64,000 nucleotides of DNA from Berberis thunbergii (taxonomy: Eukaryota; Streptophyta; Magnoliopsida; Ranunculales; Berberidaceae): positions 62,001 through 126,000 of the forward strand of contig QNQO01009167.1 of assembly GCA_003290165.1 (NCBI GenBank), written 5' to 3'. The position numbers and the translations under genes are program-made. This document shows positions 45,541-57,109 of the stretch, one piece after another (the first letter of the stretch is position 1; every line of letters begins with the position of its first letter). The notes under the pieces were generated by a model. The model was not told the origin of the DNA and did no database searches. It saw nothing but the letters and a program-made list of their open reading frames with translations.

Positions 45541-47065
45541 GGTTTTTATTTGAAGTTGTCTCCTTTATGTTTGGTTTTGAATGATTTTTTTTGTTTGTTG
45601 AATGTATTTTGGTTGATTGGTGTGTTGATTTGAAATGGGTTTTAGTCTTGTAATCTGTCTTTGTTTATTCCAATAGATATGAAATGTTATTCCAATAAAT
45701 ATTAAATGGGTTTTTCTTTTTATTTTTAATAGTTCTTTATGTATTTGAATAGATATGGAATCCCTGTTTGTGCAGTTTTCCCTATTGACCATTTTGAATC
45801 CAGGGAAGTGTATATGTTAACAGAGAAAAATAATGGTATGGCGGAGTTGGTGACTTCAAGGAGTCTGTCACTCTATGAGGTACTCCGTTAACGCAGTTAA
45901 AGTTCGTTCTTTTGATTGTCTTAGTATTTCACAGAATTATAGCCTGTCGTGGTAATTGTGATAACGACTGCAAAGAACTGAAAATAAATAATAGATGACT
46001 TTTAACTGAGCTTTTATTATTATTTCGACCTTTTTGTTGCATGTCACAGAGCTTGGGTAAGAGCTAGCAATTTTTTGTTGAAAATGTCATACAGACTTGA
46101 GAATCATTTGTCAGTCTGAAACATGCATAGTTAGTGACAATGATGCTCAAAATCATATTTTGCACATTCAGACTTGGGTAATCAAGAGAGGAACTATACA
46201 TGTTTTGGTGTTGGATACGAGTATAAAATGTCCAACTCACTGAACCCTATCAAAAACAAGGGGACAACCAACTTGTATAAGTAAACAGAGAGAGTTGTTT
46301 CCACGGATTCAGAGTGTTGAGACTGAAGCATGAAAATGAGCGTTCAATTTTTTTTTCAATTTTTATTGCAGGTTTATTATAGGGGTTAGTGTTGTGAATA
46401 CATGGATGCTTTGAACTTAGCTTCTGTTTCACTATCCAAGAGATTTTCACAACCATTATTTGCCTTCAATGACGAGAAAATCTCAGAAATAGTGAATTGG
46501 TTTTTGTCTTTTGGACATTTAATTTATACTACTGGGCTTTAATTATGTTTAGTCTTTTGGAGCAGGGAATTATATTAGAACTTCTTGTACATCTGCAAAT
46601 TCGGGTGAAGTCACCGTTGATAGAACCCTGGCACTTTTCATAGTTATGACCCATCCCTCTCTCAGAGAAGCTTTGAACTCTCATAAAAGCTTCTTTGAGA
46701 GAGAGATGATTTAGGGACACTATCAAAGCCTCATTTGGAGAGACATGAATTGGGGAATGGTAGGTAACAGTTCATTAGATTTCTAGAGGAGATACAAAAC
46801 CAGAAATCATATAAAAGTAAAAGGAGGGAGATGGGAAAAGTCACATTTAAACAATATGTAGTTTATTGATTGCAAGGGCAAAGTGGGCATTTGAAATATT
46901 TAAGGTAATAATTGTAAGTTATAAATTCACAGGAGAAAATGTAATATTAATACGTGTTTGTGATCTGTAGGGTGAATGACTTCCATTTATCTTTACTAGA
47001 TTTTTATTGGGTTTTGGCGTTTTGCCTTTTGCCTTTTGCAAGTCTTACATGATCCCCGATCACAG
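45541..47065. other. Interior of CACTA element 3 without assignable coding sequence
   Basis: AT-rich, intron-like sequence. A stretch near 45753-45880 may be another exon fragment, but I could not assign it. Confidence 0.4.
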
Positions 47066-47315
47066 GTACCCATATGAAGCTATCTGTGTGGTTACTGATG
47101 ATGGATATGCTCATCTTTTGGAAAGAATTCCAAGGTATAAACTAAAATATGTTTTTTCTTATATATGTTGATGAAGTATTGGCACTTTTGTTGTTTCAAC
47201 TGAAACTTTGATATCACATCTGCTTTTGTTGCCTAATATTTGTCATGGCATGTTCTAGGCGTGATGCACGAAAGGCTGTGTACCTACAACATGGAATATT
47301 GGATTCATCCACGGG
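47066..47315 (+). pseudogene. Captured lipase (alpha/beta-hydrolase) exons with intron retained
   Basis: Two exons with splice borders: 47066-47134 (YPYEAICVVTDDGYAHLLER, then IPR) and 47259-47315 (RDARKAVYLQHGILDSSTG). They join in frame. This is the N-terminal part of a plant triacylglycerol-lipase-like hydrolase, where the QHG motif forms the oxyanion hole region. The catalytic serine, aspartate and histidine would lie in later exons, which are absent. The product would not be a working enzyme. Confidence 0.8.
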
Positions 47316-48310
47316 GTGAGTTTATCCTACATTCCGAACCATCATTATCATGATTATTCTTTTATATGTTTGTTTAATTTAATCTGTGATATAGGCAAAC
47401 ATTGTTAATAAATTTTTTTCATAAATTTTCCTTGTATGATTTCCAAAATTGAAGCTCAAAAGAGTTTTATCATTCTTACCTTGTGGATTGTTGACAGAGT
47501 TGCTTTAAATCTTTGGTTTATATATTAGTGTAAATGGGTATGCACACAACTCTTTGCTAGGAAGCATTAAAAACTCCATGGGGGGCGTTTCTTAGATTTC
47601 TAAGTATTATTGATATGTATTGCTATTAATGAGATCAATGTATGTTTTAGAAACATTTTCCTGCTATTAGTGAATATTTATTGAAGCACCTCCTACTCAA
47701 TCTTTTGCACACATGAAAGTAACTTCGGGTTACAAAAACAAAATAAATAAAAAAATTAAAAAGCGTCCATGATCATTTGTTTATATCTCTACCTAAAATG
47801 AATACTCATATGAGGAACTGTAGTTTGTATACGTTCATGCTATGTCCCTAAATGAATGTTATAATTATATCCTGTTTAAGTGTCAGGTAAAACAAAATAA
47901 TTTGGCGGTATTTTTGTACTGCTACTAGGTAGCCTTTTAGTCTTAACATGTGAGTAGTTTGGGAACCACTAAAAAACATGACCCTACCAATTTAATTTAC
48001 CCCCAATATAGGCATTGATACGTTTGATGCTAATGTAGTGTTGGTTATTGGCCAGGTAATATTGTGTTTTCCTGCTATTGCATTATTCTGCTCCCAGATC
48101 TCTGTAAAAATAGTATCCATCTTTTTAGAGAGATTGTATTTTAGCCCTCAAGATCATCAAGAAGGCACTTTTGAAACTCAAAGGTATGTATATATTACTT
48201 ACCAACATGCATGTTCTTCTATGTATATATACCAAAATTTCCAGCGTTTTATGCTTTTCATAACATGCATGTACTTATGGTATATATGTATCTCTGTATA
48301 TGTGTTATCA

Positions 48311-48465
48311 GGAGTGGATGATGATATTGACATATACACGGGCATGCAGAAGGTGACCGTCAATGGATGGGCAGACCAGAAAAAAGGTCCTTAAAGTCGG
48401 TGAGGAAGACAGGAAGAAGGGCAGAGCTATGGCAATTCCCATACAACCCGGAGATAACCAATGGT
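48311..48465 (+). pseudogene. Captured exon of a heavy-metal-associated isoprenylated plant protein (HIPP)
   Basis: After a CAG acceptor-like sequence the frame reads GVDDDIDIYTGMQKVTVNGW and then ADQKK. After a small frame change near 48387 it continues VRKTGRRAELWQFPYNPE. This is the second half of the HMA domain and the following conserved stretch of a HIPP protein. The CxxC metal-binding motif lies in the first exon in this family and is absent here. The C-terminal isoprenylation box is also absent. Confidence 0.8.
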
Positions 48466-48479
48466 TAAAGGTGAATCAT

Positions 48480-48705
48480 CAGGGACTGAAATCCAAGTAG
48501 CAAGACCATGTCACGAGATTCCTATTGAGTTGGGGGGTGTATTGGAATCCCTGCAACGAGCCAAGTTGTCATTGAAGCAAGAACTCAATAGGTAACCTCA
48601 GTCGATACGAGAAATGTCGTTGATGAGAGCAATCGAAGCCCCTCTTCCAGCTAATATGAAGAAGGACCCCATGGAGATTCCTGTCAGATATGGCAGCTAG
48701 GGGTT
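48480..48705 (+). pseudogene. Captured fragment of an unnamed coiled-coil-type plant protein
   Basis: Interrupted frames read ARPCHEIPIELGGVLESLQR then AKLSLKQELNR, followed by MRAIEAPLPANMKKDPMEIP. The wording is of a conserved plant protein with predicted coiled coil, but I do not know its name. Stop codons interrupt it. A copy of GGCAGCTAGGGGTTTGGA is repeated in tandem at about 48690-48735. Confidence 0.5.
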
Positions 48706-48848
48706 TGGATATCAATGTGGCAGCTAGGGGTTTGGACATCAATGATGTGCAGTTGATCATTTAGGTGTGTACGATTGTGTTATATATTGATTGGTAGATG
48801 GGAATTTGAGAAACAGCTAGGGGTCCCGTTACCTGCTGCACTTTGTAT

Positions 48849-49237
48849 GAATGCTTAAATTATATTTTGAATGAATGAGAAACAGTTAGTTATCATGTTG
48901 TGTCTTTATTGATTGATTGAACGTTGTCATTATTATATTAAATATTATATAAAAAAATATTATATGGTAGTTAATAAAAAAAATTCACCGAAATTAAATA
49001 GCGCTTTAGAAGCTAATTATAAATAATAAAAAAAAATTAAAAAAAAATCAACAAAATTAAATAGCGCTCATAAAAGCGCTATTCAAGCTAATTTAAAAAA
49101 AAAATTAGCGCTTACATAGCGCTTAATAAAGCGCTATCTAACGAAGCGCTATTCAAGTACGTGCCTTGCATAGCGCTTTTTTGAGCGCTATCTAAGCCTA
49201 TTTTTAAGCGCTATGCAAGCCTATATTTGTAGTAGTG
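48849..49237. repeat. Right subterminal region of CACTA element 3, shared with element 2
   Basis: Starts GAATGCTTAAATTATATTTT, as at 30332 in element 2, and carries AGCGCT-containing repeats up to the right end. Confidence 0.85.
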
Positions 49238-49240
49238 CTA

Positions 49241-50203
49241 AACTTTCAGTCTTTATCAATATACCAATATGTGAAGTTAGTTTGCATTTCTTGAGCATAA
49301 AACATTTAAAATCTATTTTCATAATCGCAAAAGACCAATTTTTCTTGAAAAAAAAGCAATTTTTTTAAGTATAAGAAAAGAAAATACTACGAAAAATTCA
49401 CCGACTCATAAACCCTACCCCAAACCTAATCCAAACATTGTCCTCAATGTTTAACAATATAATTTTGACAAATGAATGAAGTAAGTACATGAGAGGAGGT
49501 TAGAACAGTATTACCGCGGTGAAGATTTTATCAATTTCCAAGAAGTCATCCATCAACAAGGCTCACAAACATAAGAATCATGGAGTTTTCATTAGAAAAT
49601 CGATAAAATGCAGACTCGACACTAACAATGAAACTAAAAAAAAAAAAACAAATTGTAAGTCAAAAACTGTTATGGAGCTAACGAGTATGAGTGAAACACA
49701 ACTAAATAAGGTACTCGAAAATCAATCCAGACTAACAGCAAAGACACACAACTAAAGCTAGGCTGCCTCCTAGGAGCGTTTGGTTTACCATCATCAGCCC
49801 GACAAATATTCTTCTTAAAAAATGGTGTATCGAAAAGTAGAAAGGAAGAACATTACAAACACTTAGTCCATGGTTGTATATCAACAACCTGAACAGTTGA
49901 GGATCAGTCCACTCAAAAATAGCAACCACATGCAACACAAGATATACTAGCACATCCCAAAAGTTGATCCAAAAAGTTGCAAGGACACCATCTAAAATCA
50001 TATAGAAATTGTAAAGAATCTCGCATTCCTTGGAAGTCAGTAGGGATCTTAAACATGAATGGGTCGCACGAAGTGCTATGCAACAAAGGATTCTCCCTTA
50101 CTCCTAAAATGGAACATCCTAAGTCTGGTTCCAAATCAGAAGATTGGATAATTTTCACAACATGATGGTGAAAACTGAAATCCTCAATACAGCACAAGGG
50201 ATC
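49241..50203 (-). mobile_element. Internal sequence of the Athila-like element, resumed
   Basis: Continues the minus-strand retroelement after the CACTA insertion. It includes a stretch reading CTCCTAGGAGGCAGCCTAGC on the minus strand, similar to the post-pol region of Athila/Tat elements. The short frames at 49732-50197 are not recognised. Confidence 0.55.
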
Positions 50204-50211
50204 GGTGAAAG
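50204..50211 (+). repeat. 8-bp target-site duplication (left) of the MITE
   Basis: GGTGAAAG, repeated at 50852-50859. Confidence 0.85.
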
Positions 50212-50851
50212 CAGTGTTCTAAAAATCGGCCTAGGCCGCCTAGGCGCTAGAAGGTGGAAAACCGCCCAGATTAATGGTTGGGCGGGCAGTCTGGGCAGGA
50301 TCTAGGCGGGGTCTGGGCGGGATCTAGGCGGGGTCTAGGCGGTCTGGGCGATTTTTTTTTTTAATAAGGTTGATTGTGTTCTTATTTTATTTTTCTTTCC
50401 TATTTTTTAGAATAAACTATTCAATTTTTTTTATTGAGTATATGTCTAAATGTAGCAAATGATGATTACTTAATGGAATTCTCAAAGGATCTGCTAGTAC
50501 CAATTTTACTAATGTAGATTTTATCAAATATAACTGAGGTTATTCATGCAATTTGAAGAAAAATAAAATAGTACACAAATTCAAATTTATATAAAGTACC
50601 CATCATGACCAACTTCAGTCATTTGAGTTTTAATAAATTTTGTTCACGATTGTTAATTTTTCATGTTTTTTAATTTTGCATATGTATATTGGCATTAAAT
50701 TGGATGTAATTGATAATGTATTATGCTTAACTTTTGTAAATTATTAAAGTTATAATACAAAACCTAAGACCGCCTTGACACCCGCCTAGGCCCCTGGGCA
50801 CTAGGCACCTGCTTGCCGCCCGCCCAACGCCTAGCAATTTTTAGAACACTT
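50212..50851. mobile_element. hAT-type non-autonomous transposon (MITE), 640 bp
   Basis: Inverted ends CAGTGTTCTAAAAATCGG and AAGTGTTCTAAAAATTGC are flanked by the 8-bp duplication GGTGAAAG. An 8-bp TSD with CAGTG-type ends fits the hAT superfamily. Both subterminal parts are GC-rich with repeated CTAGGCGG/GTCTGGGCGG units, and the centre is AT-rich. It encodes no protein. It sits between the pol remnant and the rest of the Athila-like interior. Confidence 0.88.
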
Positions 50852-50859
50852 GGTGAAAG
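50852..50859 (+). repeat. 8-bp target-site duplication (right) of the MITE
   Basis: GGTGAAAG, as at 50204-50211. Confidence 0.85.
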
Positions 50860-51666
50860 TAGCCTTAGTAAATGAGAATGTGATGCCAGTAAATGAGACG
50901 ATGGATATATCAGGTGGTACGGGCTCATCACATGAATCACATAGAGATATTGGTCTAGACAACTCAACAACACCCTCAACCCTAGAATTGACACTACTTA
51001 TGGATTGCACTCTCTTACTAGATATATCTCCCGACTTCTTTGAGACAACCTGTTTTGAATTCAATATATATGAAATAATAATAACAGGCAAAGTATCATC
51101 AGTACCTGAAAATGCATACATGAGGGTGTCAGGTAATTGTTTAAGGTCAAGCTCAAGTGGCTCAATTGATGGGACTAGTTTTGACTCACCGAGTGGAAGA
51201 GGCTTCAATTTAGACTTCCATTTATAACTAGGATCCACAATGGGGACTGAATCAAGCAAATCATTGACTTTCCTAATGGAATCATCAACATCACAGTCTA
51301 AACTAAAATGAGTCAAACAAGCCTCTAAATGGTCATGTGTATCATGAAAACAATCAAGGGGAAACTCTAAAGAATGTTCACAGTTTGATTCGATACATGA
51401 GTCACTAGGAAGGCATGAGTCAACATGAGAAGGAGATGTATGTAGTGTCTCAGAATCTACAGGTTCATCAATAAATGAGGCTTTATCAGCCTTCTTATGA
51501 GAGGAGGATGCAACCTGTGTAACAATTGGTGAGGATATAATAAAACCCTTATGTCAGGCATTCCTACATGATTGTCAACCAGTTTTCCATTCCTAAGGGT
51601 AGTAGTAATGGATTGGACATCTTCACTATCTAGCTCAGATGTGCCACTAATTTCTTGTTGACCATT
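50860..51666 (-). pseudogene. Gag-pol junction remnant of the Athila-like element
   Basis: On the minus strand a frame includes SITTTLRNGKLVDNHV, like the gag-protease junction of Athila/Tat elements. After a frame change near 51545, a long open stretch ends PLELDLKQLPDTLMYAFSG then TDDTLPVIIISYILNSKQ, the conserved segment just before reverse transcriptase. The sequence then changes to unrelated residues where RT should begin. RT, RNase H and integrase are absent between here and the 3' LTR, so most of pol has been deleted. Confidence 0.75.
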
Positions 51667-52930
51667 TGTCACGCCCCGATTTTCGAAGAAAACGAAATCC
51701 CAAAATCCACGTAGGATTATCCGTTTTCCCAAAACTCGGGACGTGAAATTCAATAACGACAGAAACATTTAGCAGCAATGATAAAAAATATAGTTTAGAA
51801 AAATAGGACAAACTAAAATTTATAATAAAGCTCTAACCATGAAATTCCGACGTCGCTAGCCCCACTAGCGGAACTCCCGTAACGTTGCTCAAAAGTCTCT
51901 AAACCTGAAAAACTAATCGGCTACATTCCCAAAGGAATGTACCCAAGAAGCAAAAGCTCACTTGGGTCAACAATAAAGCTGGTGTGAGAAATCTTCATTC
52001 CAAAAACAATAAAATCGCACGTGATACACATCAAGCTAAACGCAAACAATACACAAACACACCGACAGGTAGTTCCTCGACGAGGCAATCACATTTAGTT
52101 CCTCGATGAGGCAATCATGTCATCATTCCAACTAAGTAAAATTGAATTTACTTATACGTACCTGGTAGAAGTTGACTATGGCAAGTCTGACCTACAAAAA
52201 TATTAGTGGACTTGCCATCCTGCATGAAAAAAGATTAGAAATAATATAAACGTGGTTTATTCATTTTTATTTGACTTTGATTCATCTTTTTAACGGATTG
52301 ATCACTTAGACGATACCACATTCGCACCACCTCCGTGCCGAACATACATGCCCGTATGCCTCTCTCATATAAAGGAGGACTACTCCGTCATCCATGCCTA
52401 AGTGGGGACATCACATACAGACATGCATCGCGGATACCCCTAACTATATGAGTACCAAAAGCACCCTTGGGCTATCAATGCGCATAAACTCACGTCACAT
52501 TTTTTACGGATAAATATCAAAGCCTCTTTTAGGCATACATTCACCACATTTCTACAAGACTAACCCGAAGGTTATTTTAGTTTCTCTAGTAAGAAATGGG
52601 TGCCCCAACTCCGCAAGACGACCCACTGGTCATTTAGTTTCTCTAGTAAGATAGGGAAAATAATAAACAAAAGAGATGTGGCAATTCTAAGTGATACAAG
52701 TCCAAGTGGTTTATATTTTCAAAAATCAAGGTTTACCAATATCATTTATTTTTGATAATTCAAAATTTCTCCACAATGACATTTTGTCATACATAAGTCG
52801 ATTCACAATCGTATCCACCAACATTTTTGGGGAAAACATAGCATATTCATAAATCATGCTTTTATAATAACACGGTGATCAAATGACATTTTGTCATTAA
52901 CAATGAAATTCATCCCCTTCCTTTAGGAGA
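51667..52930 (+). repeat. Dispersed LTR-like repeat, copy 2
   Basis: Begins TGTCACGCCCCGATTTTCG immediately after the gag remnant and is the inverse of 23340-24712. Its far end is not defined, because homology to copy 1 fades near 52930. The gag of the Athila-like element is cut exactly at its start, so it appears to have inserted there. Confidence 0.65.
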
Positions 52931-55900
52931 ACATAACCATTTCAAGATACAAACATTCAGATAAGCACCATTAATCTTAAATGTTCCTACATCAATATAA
53001 TTAAAACAAAATAAACCATAGTGCACAATCAAACACTACTTCACATAGTGCTCACCATATGAATGGGATTTTAGGGATAACACATACATTCTAGTTTGAC
53101 ACAGAGTATCTCAGATGCTGAATCCAACAAAGCCACTACATACATTCTCCGAGAAGACAATTTCAATACAAACATGAAAGTGCATGACAATCATGGGTGA
53201 ACACTAGCTTATACCAAAGCAACCGTCCAAATCCCAGTACAGCACACATAACTTAAGTTGTTTGAATACATCCACTAATTTATAGTTAACACCAAATAAC
53301 TCAAGCTTAAATGCTATATAGCTGATTCAAGAGCTTCCACACACTTCCATCGGTGACCCAAGTTATCCCACTATCGTCACTATTATCACCAAAGTCACTG
53401 TTCTAACTAACTACAAACATCACTACTTCTGATATTTGTACTAAGACCACCACTCCCACCATTGATAAACAACACACAAATAACACCATCATCAAAGTCA
53501 CCAGTACATTGCATTGCAGAAATTTCACAGTCCAGCCACATCTACATCCAACCAGACGGATGGTCACTATCATTTCATCCAATCCATACAGTGGGATCCA
53601 CTCCACTCATCCAATTTCATCTCATTCTCTTTCGGCGATTTGATTAAGACGTACACTACTAAATATAATTCCATCATCAAATTCATATGTAACATAGTAT
53701 GTGCATGCATGTTCCCTTGCATTATATCTCTCCCCATATGCTAAACTAAGCAAGATCAACACATGTATTCCCCCAATGAATCAGTTTAAGTCATGATCCT
53801 ACATGCAAATTGATTCTAACTTACACTCAAATGAGACCCAAAACAAATATATTAAACACTCAATGTATGTTTGCACATCAGAACAATAACACAACTCCAA
53901 CCCATAATATTCTATACACCTATTCATGTGAGATGCTAGAACCTTTTCAAAACCACAAATTCAAGCCATAATTAGAAATAAAATTGAAAATCCATATATA
54001 TGTGGAGTCAGCAAACACCTAGCATCATATGAAGGGATGAGTCCTTGATTTCCAGGCTGATTCCTACAGATTTTTATTAAGCTGCACCAAAACATCTCAC
54101 ATATAAGGTAGCAACCCATTGCTCATAATAAACTTTTGATCCTTTCACTTATAAGGTAACAACCCCTCTAACAACCCTTGACCACACTCTGGATCAACCT
54201 GGAATCAACTCCGATTCAGACCCTGAATCAACTTCGATTCAGTCCCTGTAACAACTCTGCAATTAAGCTGTAAATACCACTCTAAAATCAATTGAAACAA
54301 TCCCCAAACTCAGCTGAGACACCCCCTTTAATATCATTTAAAACAACCCCCAAAACAACCATTAAAATCAGTTAAAACAACCCTCTAAACAGCCCCTAAA
54401 CACAGCTGGAAAAATAGCCTAGTTTCAGCCTGCAAAAGGGTTCCAAATTTGAATGTTGCAATCCTCACGATAGACCAATATGCCCTGATTTCAGTTTTCA
54501 AATACAACCCTATTTGGGTGTTGAGATGTAACAAGTTTGTCCATGCAGACTGAAATTTACATTACTTTCAAGTAAGTGCAAAACTCACCCAATGTTCAAA
54601 CTAGGAAACAACCTCACAAGGTTCGGATCTAATCATCATTCAACATTGCCACAAGTGCACCACCTTTGACATCAACCTCGTAACCTCAAAATAATGGGTG
54701 ACAAGTATGCTCTCAACCTAATAGCACAGTCATTCTGTGGACTCAAATGTAAGAACTGATCATGCTCATTCTGAGAATGTTGTCTATACCCAGCTATGCA
54801 GAGCACTATAGAAAGACCCACCCTATGATACCTTGCCTTGAGAGTACAGAAGAGTTGCTCTTATTCCAATCATCAACAGCAACTAAAATCTAATTATTAA
54901 CTTATTTTTGTTAGCATTAGTATTTATTCAACAAATCCAGGCTAACAACCAAAGCACTTGGGGAAGCATTGGCAGCCTTTTCTACAGAAACTTGCCGCCT
55001 CATGCAGTAACCCTAGACCAAAGACCCCATTAATCAGTGCAGATCTTCACCAACAAAATGCACCAACAAAAAAAAAATGGAAGAACAATATAGGATTTAT
55101 CAAACAATACATGATCTTAACCAAACACAAAACCTTAATATATAAACCTAATGTGATCTAAGAGAACCCCATTGGATTAAACAGAAACAAATCAACCCCA
55201 ATTCTATCAAAAATAGGAATGCTTACACATAAAGCAAAATCAAAACCAACAAAAAGTTCAATCTTTATTTCATAATATTTCACCTATTTCATGATCAACA
55301 ACACCAATATCAGAAATCATGAAAATCCCTCAAACAACAACAACCCCAAACAAATTGAGTGATAAACACAGATACCCATTGATCCAAAACCGCCAATCAC
55401 AAGTCCTATAAATTAATCCACCACTGAAAACCCACTATAACATAGTTTCACCCAAATGTGTATCTGTAAAATCATCAAAAAAAAAAGACCAGAGGGACTT
55501 AGCTGATCGGTTGATCACCAAACACAAGAGCTGAAAAGAGAGAACCCAAAAGCCAAAATGCGCTTGAAAACGAAACAAGAGTGGAGTTTGCAAGATTGAG
55601 TGTAAAATCAACGAAAGAGGGAAACAAGAAAAACTCACAGTAACAGAGAAAGACATGAAAAAAACTCAATGTTTCTCTCAGTAATTTCATCAAACAATCA
55701 TACTGCAAGAATGAATCATAACTAATTAAAAAAAATCACCATCAATTGATATCATACGAAAACAACACGCATTAGATGATAAAAACAAAAGGCTCAACAC
55801 GCTTGGTGATTGAATGAGAAAACTCACTTTCTGAACCAATGGAAGTGCTCCGAGAAAACAGCCTCAAAATCTCTAGTGGTGGAATCAATGATGAGAACAA

Positions 55901-56148
55901 CACAATCAGCCTGGGAGGTACCAGTAATCACGCCACACAGTCAAGCAACATTCACCCTCGCAACACCCAAATCACAACAAAGCCACCATTGTCCACCCTC
56001 TATCCGCCATCTCACCTCCTAATCGCAGCCCCTCTCGCCAGTTTCGCCTCTCACAATCCGCCGCCATCGAAGAAGAGAACGCAAAGGAGGGAAGGAGAAA
56101 GAAGAAAAAAGAGGAAGAACTTGTTCTGTTGCACGAGAGAAGAAGGAA
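52931..56148. other. No gene identified
   Basis: A long stretch of AT-rich sequence with only short frames. It may be the remainder of the repeat that starts at 51667. Near 55970-56150 a minus-strand frame of 60 codons sits in CT-rich sequence that looks like a 5' UTR, but the protein (MAADCERRNWREGLRLGGEM) is not recognised. CACTA element 4 begins just to its right. Confidence 0.4.
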
Positions 56149-56164
56149 GGACACTACAAGAAAA

Positions 56165-56545
56165 CAGGTGTTTAGCGATGGTTTTCAAAAGTGTTTCGCA
56201 ACGATTTTAACCGTCGCTACAAAATACAGCGACGGTTGGCCAACCGCCGCTAATAAAGGCGGCACAAGAGCATTCAGCGGCTGTTTTTTGCAACCGCTGG
56301 CATAACCGTCGCTGTATGTTATTTAGCGACGGTTAGTAGTAACCGTCGGTAAACCCGTCGCTAAATACCATATAGCGACGGGTGTTAACCGTCGCTAAAT
56401 ACAGGGCAAGAATTGACGTTTTATAATATTCTGCGACGGTTCTTAACCACCGCTATAGTCCGTGGCGCTTACAACGGTTTATACCCGCCGCCAAATTCAA
56501 ATTGGTAATTCTGTTAGTGACGGTTAAAACCGCCGCTAATGCCTG
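56165..56545. repeat. Subterminal repeats of CACTA element 4
   Basis: Around fifteen copies of TAGCGACGGTT, AACCGTCGCTA and variants in both orientations, the likely binding sites of the element's own TNPA-like protein. Confidence 0.85.
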
Positions 56546-57105
56546 TCATTATTATCATGATAATTCTATTATGCGCACTAGAAATATGTAAACAATCTGT
56601 AGTCACATTTTAACCTGTAATCACATTTTTCAACCTGTAAACAATCTGTAAACAACCCACAATTTTACACAACTATTTTATATCGAAATCATCAAAGAAA
56701 ACTTGACTTCAACTATATTATCATCAACTTTAACAAAAAAAAAACCCATATTATCATCAAAGTTAACAATATATCAAAGCTAGTACATGTAGAATTTCTT
56801 GAAGTTTGATAGTTAAAATCAAATTTACTACAGCTGAAATTGTACCACGTTCTTGAAAGAAATTAGACAATGCTATGGAGAGTGGAGCCGATGAAGATCC
56901 TCATTAGTATTTTGACAGGGTGATGCGGGCCTTGCAGTTGCTGGTGAAGCTTGCCCACTTTTTTCGTCTTGTGCCTGAAAATGATGAGTCAACAATATTA
57001 CTCTAAACTTGAATCAAATTACAATAATTAATTGATTTATATTTAGTAAGTAACCAATATCATTGTTAACTAATATATATTAAAATAATGTAAAGGCAAA
57101 GAAAC
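56546..57105. other. 3' non-coding part of CACTA element 4
   Basis: AT-rich, no frame. It holds the presumed 3' end of the TNPA-like transcript. Confidence 0.4.
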
Positions 57106-57109
57106 ATAC

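Larger units (their letters stand above)
44316..49237. mobile_element. CACTA element 3, non-autonomous Pack-type, with several captured gene fragments
   Basis: The ends are CACTACTACAAATAT and its inverse, flanked by the duplication CTA (44313-44315 and 49238-49240). Length is 4922 bp. The first roughly 280 bp and the last roughly 390 bp match CACTA element 2 closely, so the two belong to one family. The interior has no transposase. It carries pieces of at least five host genes: a mitochondrial bL12 copy on the minus strand, and on the plus strand an unnamed plant protein, lipase exons, a HIPP exon and a further unnamed fragment. The lipase exons keep their introns, so capture was from genomic DNA and not cDNA. 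The element is nested inside the Athila-like retrotransposon. Confidence 0.92.

Noticed and set aside
48038..48394. 118-codon plus-strand frame overlapping the HIPP fragment
   Set aside because: Most of it is intron-like sequence. Only the last part from 48311 matches a HIPP exon, and that is annotated separately.
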